Part shown: positions 1 through 5,413 of the stretch, one piece after another | Layout of the letters: the number at the start of each line of letters is the position of its first letter | How positions within the stretch are numbered: position 1 is the stretch's first letter | Assembly: GCA_009925955.1 (NCBI GenBank) | Contig: RFPX01000093.1 | Location: 1 to 5,460 of the forward strand | Direction of reading: 5' to 3' | DNA from: Betaproteobacteria bacterium | GTDB lineage: Bacteria; Pseudomonadota; Gammaproteobacteria; Burkholderiales; Burkholderiaceae_C | Length of the DNA stretch: 5,460 nt | Made by a program: the position numbers and the translations under genes | The notes under the pieces: generated by a model | The model's database searches: none | What the model saw: the letters and a program-made list of their open reading frames with translations, nothing else | Told to the model about the DNA's origin: nothing

Positions 1-108
1 CTGGTATGCCGTACGCCCGAGCGATCATCTGCAGCGGGTGGACGGGCTTGGTTCCTGTTTGTTCATTGATTGCGGTGTTGGCCAAGTGGCAATCGCCAGC
101 GACGACGT
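1..108 (-). other. Segment resembling the C-terminal tail of a GlpC/heterodisulfide-reductase-like Fe-S protein
   Basis: Translated on the minus strand in the pgaB frame, this segment gives V-V-A-G-D-C-H-L-A-N, then T-A-I-N-E-Q-T-G, then H-P-L-Q-M-I-A-R-A-Y-G-I-P. E. coli GlpC ends with a similar arrangement (DC, I, TS, then HPITLLAQA). CCG-domain Fe-S oxidoreductases commonly end in HP-x-x-x-L-x-x-AYG. The codons here (GCA, AAT, GAA, CAA, ACA, GGA) are richer in A/T at third positions than the adjacent pgaB and pgaA codons, which fits a different origin. The family call is by remembered pattern only. The boundary with PgaB-like sequence lies at about 103-118. Confidence 0.6.
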
Positions 109-328
109 CGCCGCGCAGGTGGTCGAAGAAGGCCACCAGGCGGTCGGTGGTCACGGCGTCTGGGTCCGCTTCACCAGGGTGGTCGACCACATCGTGGAAG
201 GCCACCACCTTGAAGGCTGCCTCGATGGGTGATGCCGCTACCAAGGGTGATGCCGCAGCCCATACGCCACCCAAGGCCCAGCCCACCAAGGCCATCCAGC
301 GTCTCCAGCCGCCTATGCACTTGCGCAT
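1..328 (-). CDS. pgaB: PgaB N-terminus joined in frame to an Fe-S oxidoreductase-like C-terminus (partial, runs off window)
   Basis: The frame opens at ATG 328-326, one base after the pgaA stop, with GAGG (336-339) 7 nt upstream, the usual tight pgaA-pgaB coupling. Residues 1-37 form a basic, hydrophobic export signal. Residues 39-72 (FKVVAFHDVVDHPGE, then TTDRLVAFFDHLR) match the start of the PgaB/HmsF polysaccharide deacetylase domain, which partially de-N-acetylates PNAG in the periplasm for export through PgaA. In PgaB this is normally followed by a GW/VS-DD segment and then the catalytic TFDDG motif. Here residues ~75-109 instead read DVVAGDCHLAN, an acidic/TG stretch, then HPLQMIARAYGIP. 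That is the pattern of the C-terminal tail of GlpC-like CCG-type Fe-S proteins, where a conserved DC is followed by I, T and HP...LA.A. No stop or frameshift separates the parts. As it stands the product lacks deacetylase catalytic residues and cannot work as PgaB. It could be a real deletion/rearrangement or an assembly chimera. The PgaB half is confident, the Fe-S half fairly so. Confidence 0.75.
   Translation of the reverse strand, partial: MRKCIGGWRRWMALVGWALGGVWAAASPLVAASPIEAAFKVVAFHDVVDHPGEADPDAVTTDRLVAFFDHLRGDVVAGDCHLANTAINEQTGTKPVHPLQMIARAYGIP
227..262 (-). repeat. 18-bp imperfect tandem repeat in the pgaB signal-sequence region
   Basis: The 12-mer GGGTGATGCCGC occurs at 227-238 and again at 245-256, a period of 18 bp. 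On the coding (minus) strand this duplicates six codons, giving AASPL-V-AASPI near residues 25-35, at the end of the predicted signal peptide. It is probably a simple slippage duplication in a tolerant linker. Confidence 0.7.
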
Positions 329-329
329 C

Positions 330-2606
330 TCAGAACCTCGCCGCGATGCGGGCAAAGCCCACCCAGGCCCGCTGGGGCTGGCCATCGTAGTAGCGCAGGC
401 TGCCGGTCAAGCCCGCCGTGAAGTCCAGCCCCGCGCTGGCGCTGATCGTGTGCTCATAGGCCAGTGCAGCGATGGTGTGGGGCGCATAGCCCAGCTGCTG
501 TTGGCGCCCGGCTTGCAGCTCCAATCGGTCGCTCCAGCGGCGTTGGGGCGTTGACAACCAGGTGCGCCGCGAAATGAGGGACAAGGACAGGGCGGCTTCG
601 CGCCGAGGGCTGTAGTAGGGCCCCTGGTCTTGCGAGTTTTGCGTGTAGGCCAGCTCGGGACGCAGGTACAGCTGCCATTGCGCCGACGCCCGCAGCCTTT
701 GCATCAGGGCGGCTGTTGCACCACGGCGTTCATTGCCATCACTGAAGCGCTGCAGCAACCCCGCCACCGAAGAGGCCCGACCTTCGTGCCAGCTGTGGTC
801 CAGCCGGATCTCCGCGCTGTCGACTTCGATGCCGTTGGCCCACGCGCGCAGCGGCGCTTGCGTGGACCGCCGTGCCGCCACCCACTCCACCGCCCAATGG
901 TCGTCCAAGGTGTGTCGCGCACCTGCCGACCATGCCGTACCCGGGCGGCTTCCGCTGTCTTGCAGGGCCACGGCCTCCCAGCGGTTGTTGGGCCCTTCGA
1001 ACTTCAGCCCCATGCCCAGCCGTTCGCGTCGGGCCGCATACACCCCGGGGGACAGGCCCTGTATCGCTTCGGCCGTCCAAAAGGCCCGCCAGCCCGAGCC
1101 CAGCAGCGGTGCTTCGAGCCGCGTGTTCGTCAGGCGGCTTTCCCCAGGCGAAAGGCCCACGCGTGAGGGCTCCAGGCGCACCTGGTGTGCGGCGGCCCAC
1201 TGCCAGCCCATTGCAAGGGCCGCGTCGTGTCGCAGGCGGCTCCATGCCAGGCCTTGCTCATCCGATCCACCGGCCTCGCCTTGGGGCTTCAAGTGGTCGC
1301 GCAACAGCGCCCACCGTTGACGCCGCAAGGCGGACTCGGCCAGCGCCAAGCGAACATCGGGGCTGTTTTCGTCCAGGGTGTGGGCCGCTTGAGTTTCCTG
1401 CTCGGCCAGCCTTGGCCAGCCCCGTGATGCCGCCGCCGCAGCCTGGGCCAAGCGCACACCGGCGTTGTCGGGTGCGGCTTGTCGCAACGCCGCCAGTTGT
1501 GTCCAGGCGCCGGCCTGGTCTTCGTTCCACATCCGTACGCGGGCCGAGGCCAGGCGCGCGGGCAACCAGTCGGGATGGGGCTCTGTCCTGGCGTCCAGCC
1601 CCACGCGACGCCAGCGATCAACAGCGGTGCGGTCCATGACGGCTTGCGCCGCACGCATCTCGCCCTGATCGGCCCAGGCGTAGAACAGCCCCCACTGCGC
1701 CGGCACGTGCTGGGGTTGCTCAGCCAAGACGGCTTCGTAGGCCGAGACGGCTTCGGCCGGCCGCTGAAGCCCCAAGAGGGCAGCGCCTTGCGCCATCCGC
1801 ACATGGGGTGGCAAGGGCGCCCCCAGGGCCTGAAGTGCTTGTACATCCTGCAGGGCCAAGGCCCATTGCCGGCGTTCCACCTGGGCGATGGCCCGGTCTC
1901 CATGCACTTGGCGAACCAGGCGCGCAGGTGCAGCAGGGTCTTGCTGCAGTTCGGCCGCCAAGTCACTGAGGTCGCGAATCACCGCGTCCAGCCGGCGCGT
2001 GCGCTCAGCAGCTGCTTGGGCGCTCAGGCTTGCGGCCGTGCGCAACTCCAAGGCGATGCGGTCGGCCCGTTGCTGCAGGGTGGTGGTCGGCAGCAGCCAA
2101 GCCGCGCCGCGGTGTCCGCCCAGGGTCCCCAACAGCCGGCCCACCGCTTCGCGGGCCAGCGGGTCTTGGATGGGCGCGGCCATGCCCTGCCCACGGTAGC
2201 GCAGGGCCAACAGCGTGTGGCCGCTGGACTCTGCTTGTTCGGCCAGTGACCTTAGGCTGTGGGCCAGACCGTGCCGCACATAGTCGGGAAGGTCTGCACG
2301 CCAACCCAGGGTTGCCCATGCTTGCAGCGCTTGTTCATGGTGTCCGGCCCAACCCAGCACCACGATCAGGTCGTGGTGCACCCGCACATCGGCAGCGCCC
2401 TGGGCCAGTTGGCGCAGGGTGTGAAGGGCGGGTTCTAGGCGGCCAGCGCGTGCGTCCTCAACGGCGGCCCTCCGTGCGGCGTCGTGCGCCGCTGCGTCGT
2501 GTGCGGCGCTGGCTTGCGCAGCGGGCTGCCCTCCCAGGCCCAAGGCCAGCACCAGTGCCATCGGGGCGCGCTGCAGCCAGGGCCGAACGGGGTGGGGAGG
2601 AGACAT
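330..2606 (-). CDS. pgaA: PgaA: poly-beta-1,6-N-acetyl-D-glucosamine export porin
   Basis: This outer-membrane exporter of the PNAG biofilm polysaccharide (HmsH in Yersinia) binds partly deacetylated polymer with periplasmic TPRs and passes it through a C-terminal beta-barrel. The 758-residue product is slightly shorter than E. coli PgaA (about 807). Residues 1-34 are a signal peptide (arginines, then MALVLALGLGG, cleavage near AQASA-A). Residues ~45-490 are alanine/leucine-rich helical repeats of TPR type, for example around 282-310 and 345-440. From ~505 alternating aromatic/polar strands form the barrel. Typical PgaA barrel signatures are RFSDGNERR and YLRPELAYTQNS with PYYSPRR. The chain ends in Phe, as outer-membrane barrels do. 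The start is ATG 2606, with an in-frame TAG two codons upstream, so no earlier start is possible. There is no Shine-Dalgarno sequence in front of it. pgaB begins one base after the stop; pgaC and pgaD are not in the window. Confidence 0.93.
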   Translation of the reverse strand: MSPPHPVRPWLQRAPMALVLALGLGGQPAAQASAAHDAAAHDAARRAAVEDARAGRLEPALHTLRQLAQGAADVRVHHDLIVVLGWAGHHEQALQAWATLGWRADLPDYVRHGLAHSLRSLAEQAESSGHTLLALRYRGQGMAAPIQDPLAREAVGRLLGTLGGHRGAAWLLPTTTLQQRADRIALELRTAASLSAQAAAERTRRLDAVIRDLSDLAAELQQDPAAPARLVRQVHGDRAIAQVERRQWALALQDVQALQALGAPLPPHVRMAQGAALLGLQRPAEAVSAYEAVLAEQPQHVPAQWGLFYAWADQGEMRAAQAVMDRTAVDRWRRVGLDARTEPHPDWLPARLASARVRMWNEDQAGAWTQLAALRQAAPDNAGVRLAQAAAAASRGWPRLAEQETQAAHTLDENSPDVRLALAESALRRQRWALLRDHLKPQGEAGGSDEQGLAWSRLRHDAALAMGWQWAAAHQVRLEPSRVGLSPGESRLTNTRLEAPLLGSGWRAFWTAEAIQGLSPGVYAARRERLGMGLKFEGPNNRWEAVALQDSGSRPGTAWSAGARHTLDDHWAVEWVAARRSTQAPLRAWANGIEVDSAEIRLDHSWHEGRASSVAGLLQRFSDGNERRGATAALMQRLRASAQWQLYLRPELAYTQNSQDQGPYYSPRREAALSLSLISRRTWLSTPQRRWSDRLELQAGRQQQLGYAPHTIAALAYEHTISASAGLDFTAGLTGSLRYYDGQPQRAWVGFARIAARF

Positions 2607-2607
2607 G

Positions 2608-2632
2608 GGCTATAGACCATCGTAGCATAGCC
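2608..2632 (-). promoter_or_regulatory. Inverted repeat abutting the pgaA start codon
   Basis: GGCTAT (2608-2613) and ATAGCC (2627-2632) are perfect 6-bp arms around a 13-nt loop, ending one base before the pgaA ATG. In RNA they could form a stem-loop just where a ribosome-binding site would be expected and is missing. As DNA they could be an operator. Three GGA triplets (minus strand, at 2645-2647, 2654-2656 and 2660-2662) lie just upstream, the core of CsrA/RsmA sites. No convincing -35/-10 pair was found. Its role is inferred. Confidence 0.35.
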
Positions 2633-2736
2633 TTTAGTCGTATATCCCGGTGCTCCTCGTCCTTCGGTCACTCCAAAGCGCGGTACACGAGCCGCGCCCA
2701 ACCGGCCTTACCCTGTCCAGGCGCTGGGAGCCGCCA

Positions 2737-2758
2737 GCAGCGCCGCCATTCGCGCTGC
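2737..2758 (-). terminator. Hairpin without U-tract downstream of the lipocalin gene
   Basis: GCAGCGC (2737-2743) and GCGCTGC (2752-2758) are perfect 7-bp GC-rich arms around an 8-nt loop, starting 7 bases after the lipocalin stop codon. No T-run follows on the minus strand, so it is not a classical intrinsic terminator. It could stabilise the 3' end or mark factor-dependent termination before pgaA. GC-rich DNA makes such arms fairly likely by chance. Confidence 0.3.
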
Positions 2759-2765
2759 AGCAGGC

Positions 2766-3344
2766 TCACCGCGTGGCAGCCCCGCGGGCGGTGGTGGCTT
2801 GCTGGGGCACCTTCACCAGCTTGCGGGTGTCGTAGCCCATCGCGTTGACTTTGGCCACCAGGTCCTGATAGCGCGCTTCGGGCAGGGTGGGCGTGCGCGC
2901 CATGATCCACACATAGTCGCGTGCGCTGCGCGCGATGATGGTTTCGGTGTACTGCGCATCCACATGCGACACCACGAACTCGGCCTTGATCGGCCACACG
3001 AACTGCATGCCCCAGACGGCCTGGTTGCTGCCCTCCACCACAAAGCCGCGCGGCTGCATCCGTTTGGCGGGGCCGTCAAAGCCCCCCTTGTTGAAGGTGA
3101 AGGTGGTCTTCACGGTGCCGTCAGGCGCCAGTTCATAGGACTCCACCGCGTTGTAGATGTCGCGTTCCAAGAACGTGGGGATCACCCCAATGACATACCA
3201 AGCCCCCATGAACCGTTGGAGGTCCAGCGAGGGCACCACCGGCACCGTGACCTTCTGCGGCGTGATGGCGCAGCCCGTCAACCAAGCGGTCAGGGCAGCG
3301 GCCAGCAGCCATCGTGTTGCGCGGGCGGGTTTCCGTGTGTTCAT
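2766..3344 (-). CDS. blc: Blc-type lipocalin, predicted outer-membrane lipoprotein
   Basis: The 192-residue product belongs to the bacterial lipocalin (Blc) family, small beta-barrels that bind fatty acids or lysophospholipids at the outer membrane and are linked to envelope maintenance. A basic N-terminus and hydrophobic stretch end in the lipobox LTGC (residues 22-25). Position +2 after Cys25 is Ala, not Asp, which predicts sorting to the outer membrane. The first lipocalin motif is G47-A-W49 in RFMGAWYVIG. The characteristic late motif is DYVWIMARTPTLPEARY (143-159). Length and motif spacing are normal, so the gene looks intact. The start is ATG 3344, supported by AAGGA 9 nt upstream. It lies 39 bp downstream of the XRE regulator gene on the same strand and may share its transcript. 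The ligand cannot be read from sequence. Confidence 0.92.
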   Translation of the reverse strand: MNTRKPARATRWLLAAALTAWLTGCAITPQKVTVPVVPSLDLQRFMGAWYVIGVIPTFLERDIYNAVESYELAPDGTVKTTFTFNKGGFDGPAKRMQPRGFVVEGSNQAVWGMQFVWPIKAEFVVSHVDAQYTETIIARSARDYVWIMARTPTLPEARYQDLVAKVNAMGYDTRKLVKVPQQATTARGAATR

Positions 3345-3383
3345 GCGTGACAGTCCTTGTGCGCTGGTGGCGGAGTCAAAGCG

Positions 3384-3605
3384 TCAGCCATTGTCCTGTT
3401 CCCAGAAAAAGATGTCTTCCAGGGGCTTGCCAAGGGCCTCGGCAATCAGCAGGGCTGCCTCTAGGGAGGGTGAATAGCGCCCAGACTCGATGGCGGCAAT
3501 GGTCTGGCGTGTCACGCCCACACGCTCGCCCAACTCCGCTTGGGTCATCTCATGAGCCAAGAAGCGGTGCAGGCGCACGGCGTTGCCCAGCCGCCGCTCA
3601 GCCAT
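3384..3605 (-). CDS. Small XRE-family helix-turn-helix regulator
   Basis: This 73-residue protein is almost entirely one DNA-binding domain. The helix-turn-helix spans about residues 21-40 (TQAELGERVGVTRQTIAAIE), followed by SGRYSPSLEAALLIAEALG and the ending LEDIFFWEQ. This is the compact YozG/YgzD-like type that typically sits beside a small membrane protein gene. I chose ATG 3605 because the protein then begins right at the conserved domain and the codon has AGGGG 5 nt upstream. A start at 3665 would add 20 atypical residues and read deep through the upstream gene. It overlaps the DUF2178-like gene by 8 nt (ATGGCTGA), which implies translational coupling. It probably autoregulates the pair through the inverted repeat at 4039-4058. 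That site assignment is inferred. Confidence 0.9.
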   Translation of the reverse strand: MAERRLGNAVRLHRFLAHEMTQAELGERVGVTRQTIAAIESGRYSPSLEAALLIAEALGKPLEDIFFWEQDNG

Positions 3606-4011
3606 GCCAACCCCTGCGGTACAGCACCACGATGACACCGTTGCGCACGATTTCAGCGATGGCAATGGCCGCCACGGCGGCGTGGAACAAGGCCCAGCCG
3701 TTGTGGCTGAAGGGCATGATGCAGCCCGACAAGATCACGCCCACCATCAACACGTGATACGCCACGCTGGTGGCCCGCTGTTCGATGGCGCGGTCGCGCT
3801 CATCCCGCCGCGGCCCGCCGCGGTGGCGCAGTTCCATCCAGGCGCTGGCCACCGCAATGATGACCGCCTGAACGACCGCTGTTGCGCCGAAGGCCAGGAG
3901 TTGGCTCCACATGGAGCCCGTGTCCACCCTGGGGACCAGGGCGAAGTAGATGCCGTAGGTGATCAGCAGGGTGGCCAGCCACACACGGGCGAATTGCTCA
4001 GGGATGGGCAT
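3598..4011 (-). CDS. Four-helix membrane protein, DUF2178-like
   Basis: This 137-residue integral inner-membrane protein has no assigned reaction. Four hydrophobic segments are visible at about residues 9-26, 36-58, 81-101 and 105-130. A charged loop sits between the second and third, containing RRDERDRAIEQRA (68-80), the acidic/basic signature I associate with DUF2178-type proteins. The tail EIVRNGVIVVLYRRG is also typical. It is the first gene of a pair with the XRE regulator, whose start codon lies inside its last codons, an arrangement widespread in bacteria and archaea. A role as signal sensor or modulator of the regulator is possible but unproven. The start ATG 4011 follows a promoter-like region with a very short leader and no recognisable Shine-Dalgarno sequence. 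Confidence 0.85.
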   Translation of the reverse strand: MPIPEQFARVWLATLLITYGIYFALVPRVDTGSMWSQLLAFGATAVVQAVIIAVASAWMELRHRGGPRRDERDRAIEQRATSVAYHVLMVGVILSGCIMPFSHNGWALFHAAVAAIAIAEIVRNGVIVVLYRRGWHG

Positions 4012-4038
4012 GTTTTTGGAGTGGAAGCTAAAAACGCA

Positions 4039-4066
4039 ATGTTAACTATGCTTAACATCATGTCAA
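4039..4066 (-). promoter_or_regulatory. Promoter with embedded inverted-repeat operator for the DUF2178-XRE pair
   Basis: On the minus strand a consensus -35 TTGACA (4066-4061) is followed, after a 16-bp spacer, by TAACAT (4044-4039), a 4/6 match to the -10 box. The perfect inverted repeat ATGTTAA-N6-TTAACAT (4039-4058) fills the spacer and covers the -10 box. A repressor bound there would block RNA polymerase. Its size and symmetry suit a small XRE dimer, so autoregulation by the product of 3384-3605 is the simplest reading. The predicted transcript start near 4031 leaves a leader of about 20 nt. Confidence 0.65.
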
Positions 4067-4099
4067 GAAAACAAGCTCTTTTTTCATGCTCGCGCGACG

Positions 4100-4123
4100 C
4101 CGACTGGCGTGAGTGCCAGTCGG
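4100..4123 (-). terminator. Strong 9-bp hairpin downstream of the small coiled-coil membrane gene
   Basis: CCGACTGGC (4100-4108) and GCCAGTCGG (4115-4123) are perfect 9-bp arms with a 6-nt loop, starting 37 bases after the stop codon at 4161. No U-tract follows on either strand. The T-run at 4079-4084 is on the plus strand and would be read as A's in this transcript. It is most likely a 3'-end or non-canonical terminator structure isolating the 4161-4397 gene from the promoter at 4039-4066. An operator role is the alternative. Confidence 0.45.
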
Positions 4124-4160
4124 GCCCACCCGCGTCTTGCGCGTCTCTCGGTCTGCGCTC

Positions 4161-4397
4161 TCAGGCGCCCAGTTGCCGGGTCAGCACGTAGCCGACATTG
4201 ATCCACGACAGCAGCGAGACCAAGAGTGCTTCCATCACGCCGGTGTCCTTGGTGCCCAGGTTCATGCCCAGGGCAATGGCGTAGCCCAGCGCGTAGGTCG
4301 AGGCGCTGGAGATCAGTTTGGTTTGCTGTTCAGCCTGACGCCGTATCGCCTCAAGTTCAGTCTTGATCTCATGCAGGAGTTCGTCGCGCTGGTCCAT
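4161..4397 (-). CDS. Small coiled-coil/membrane protein of unknown function
   Basis: I do not recognise a named family. The 78-residue product begins with a charged amphipathic helix (MDQRDELLHEIKTELEAIRRQAEQ, about residues 1-26) that could form a short coiled coil. Two hydrophobic segments follow, about residues 33-47 (STYALGYAIALGMNL) and 53-73 (VMEALLVSLLSWINVGYVL), and a short basic tail. The domain pattern, absence of rare codons and clean spacing from neighbours argue that it is a real gene rather than a chance frame. It is transcribed divergently from the SPFH gene across a 99-bp region. No strong Shine-Dalgarno precedes ATG 4397. The location suggests a membrane-associated partner or neighbour of the SPFH protein, but that is inference. 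Confidence 0.7.
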   Translation of the reverse strand: MDQRDELLHEIKTELEAIRRQAEQQTKLISSASTYALGYAIALGMNLGTKDTGVMEALLVSLLSWINVGYVLTRQLGA

Positions 4398-4462
4398 CGC
4401 AGTTTGAGGGTCTGTGAGGAGAAGGCATCAATGTACGCGGCAGGAATCATCCGAACAAGTGA

Positions 4463-4474
4463 TATCATTTTGAT
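4463..4474 (+). promoter_or_regulatory. Candidate -10 box and operator of the SPFH gene
   Basis: TATCAT (4463-4468) matches the -10 consensus at five of six positions and lies 28 bp before the SPFH start, inside the AT-richest part of this region. It overlaps a small inverted repeat, ATCA-TTT-TGAT (4464-4474), and touches the GATATC palindrome at 4461-4466. A repressor there would mask the -10. The Arc-type protein encoded downstream is the obvious candidate. No good -35 was found, so confidence is modest. Confidence 0.4.
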
Positions 4475-4481
4475 TCCAACT

Positions 4482-4487
4482 GGGAGG
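4482..4487 (+). promoter_or_regulatory. Shine-Dalgarno sequence fixing the SPFH start
   Basis: GGGAGG lies 9 nt before ATG 4497 and supports that start. A competing AGGAGAAGG (4417-4425) precedes an in-frame ATG at 4431. That start would place the candidate -10 box at 4463 inside the coding sequence and add 22 residues I do not expect in relatives of this protein. Confidence 0.7.
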
Positions 4488-4496
4488 CCTTACTCA

Positions 4497-5381
4497 ATGG
4501 AACAACACGTGCAGGAACGCGCCTTTGACTCGGCTCAGGGCTACCTTGTGGCCATCGTGTCCACGGCCGTGATCGTGGCCGCCTGCTTGAGTTTTCCTCT
4601 GGCGGCCTCGACCAACACCCCGCTGGGTATGGCCATCAAGGTCATCGCGCTGGTGGTGGCTACCCTCCTGTTGTGCGGCCTGTACATGCTGCAGCCCAAT
4701 GAGGCGGCCATCCTCACCCTGTTTGGTTCTTACCGCGGCACCGATCGAAGCGAAGGCCTGCGTTGGGCCAACCCTTTCATCAGCAAACGCAAAATTTCCC
4801 TGCGGGCTCGTAACCTCAACGTGCCCACTTTGAAGGTCAATGACAAACGCGGGAACCCGGTCGAGATCAGTGCGGTGGTGGTGTGGCGGGTGCGCAATAC
4901 GGCACAGGCGGTGTTCGAGGTCGACCAGTTCGAGACGTATGTCAGCCTTCAGGCCGAGGCCGCCTTGCGCTACCTGGCCTCACAGTACGCCTATGACTTC
5001 GGTGAAGACTTGCGTGCGGAGGAACCCACCTTGTTGCAAGGAGGGGCCGTCTTGACGACCTTGAGCACCGAACTGCAAGACCGCTTTCGCGAAGCGGGTG
5101 TGGAGGTGCTGGAGGCCAAGCTGTCCCACCTGGCTTATGCGCCCGAAATTGCGCAAGTGATGCTCAGACGCCAGCAAGCAGAGGCTGTTGTGAGTGCGCG
5201 CAGCAAGATTGTGCAGGGTGCCGTCAGCATGGTAGAGGAAGCACTCCAGGGCTTGAGCGAACGTGGAATCGTTCAACTCGACGATGAGCGCCGGGCCGCC
5301 ATGGTCAGCAACCTCTTGGTGGTTCTGTGTTCAGACAAAGACACACAGCCCATTGTGAACACGGGCACGCTGTACAACTGA
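4497..5381 (+). CDS. SPFH/band-7 domain membrane protein
   Basis: The 294-residue protein belongs to the stomatin/prohibitin/flotillin/HflK-HflC superfamily, membrane-anchored proteins that form large rings and organise membrane domains or proteases. Two hydrophobic segments (about residues 16-33 and 43-65) anchor it. The SPFH domain follows with the typical strings QPNEAAILTLFGSYRGT, GLRWANPF, SLRARNLNVP, KVNDKRGNPVEISAVVVWRV and FETYVSLQAEAALR. The region 201-240 (GVEVLEAKLSHLAYAPEI, then RRQQAEAVVSARSKIVQGAV) is the helical oligomerisation part. The ending NTGTLYN completes the chain, so the gene is intact. The start at 4497 is set by GGGAGG and by expected similarity beginning at MEQHVQERAF. 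An Arc-type regulator follows after 32 bp and is probably co-transcribed. No NfeD-like protease partner is visible in the window. Confidence 0.92.
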   Translation: MEQHVQERAFDSAQGYLVAIVSTAVIVAACLSFPLAASTNTPLGMAIKVIALVVATLLLCGLYMLQPNEAAILTLFGSYRGTDRSEGLRWANPFISKRKISLRARNLNVPTLKVNDKRGNPVEISAVVVWRVRNTAQAVFEVDQFETYVSLQAEAALRYLASQYAYDFGEDLRAEEPTLLQGGAVLTTLSTELQDRFREAGVEVLEAKLSHLAYAPEIAQVMLRRQQAEAVVSARSKIVQGAVSMVEEALQGLSERGIVQLDDERRAAMVSNLLVVLCSDKDTQPIVNTGTLYN

Positions 5382-5385
5382 CCGG

Positions 5386-5400
5386 CACCAGGCCCTGGTG
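5386..5400 (+). repeat. Short perfect palindrome between the SPFH and Arc-type genes
   Basis: CACCAGG (5386-5392) and CCTGGTG (5394-5400) are perfect 7-bp arms around one central base. It lies immediately after the SPFH stop and 13 bp before the next start. It could be a DNA-binding site or a small hairpin (6 bp, 3-nt loop) tuning expression of the downstream gene. No T-run follows, so termination is unlikely. Confidence 0.4.
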
Positions 5401-5413
5401 ACCAACGAAGCCC

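Noticed and set aside
1479..2249. Long plus-strand open frame of 256 codons opposite pgaA
   Set aside because: It is antisense to a clearly recognisable PgaA, shows no domain-like pattern, and such frames are expected opposite GC-rich coding sequence. The same holds for plus-strand frames at 6-554, 630-1166, 733-1320, 872-1639 and 2030-2848.
2668..2997. Minus-strand frame of 109 codons reaching into the lipocalin-pgaA gap
   Set aside because: Most of it lies inside the lipocalin gene in another frame, its composition is not protein-like, and no ribosome-binding site supports it.
2799..3350. Plus-strand frame of 183 codons opposite the lipocalin
   Set aside because: It is histidine/arginine-rich shadow sequence antisense to an intact lipocalin with clear family motifs.
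3606..3665. Earlier start (3665) for the XRE regulator
   Set aside because: The extra 20 residues (serine/cysteine-rich) are only the overlapping frame of the upstream membrane gene; the conserved domain starts at MAERRLGNAV.
4079..4084. T-run as part of an intrinsic terminator
   Set aside because: It lies on the plus strand with no GC-rich stem just before it. For the minus-strand gene it would be an A-run after the 4100-4123 hairpin.
4113..4496. Longer N-terminus for the SPFH protein, starting at 4113 or 4431
   Set aside because: The 4113 start would run antisense through the whole 78-residue gene. The 4431 start has a fair Shine-Dalgarno but adds 22 atypical residues and covers the candidate -10 box. 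ATG 4497 with GGGAGG fits better.
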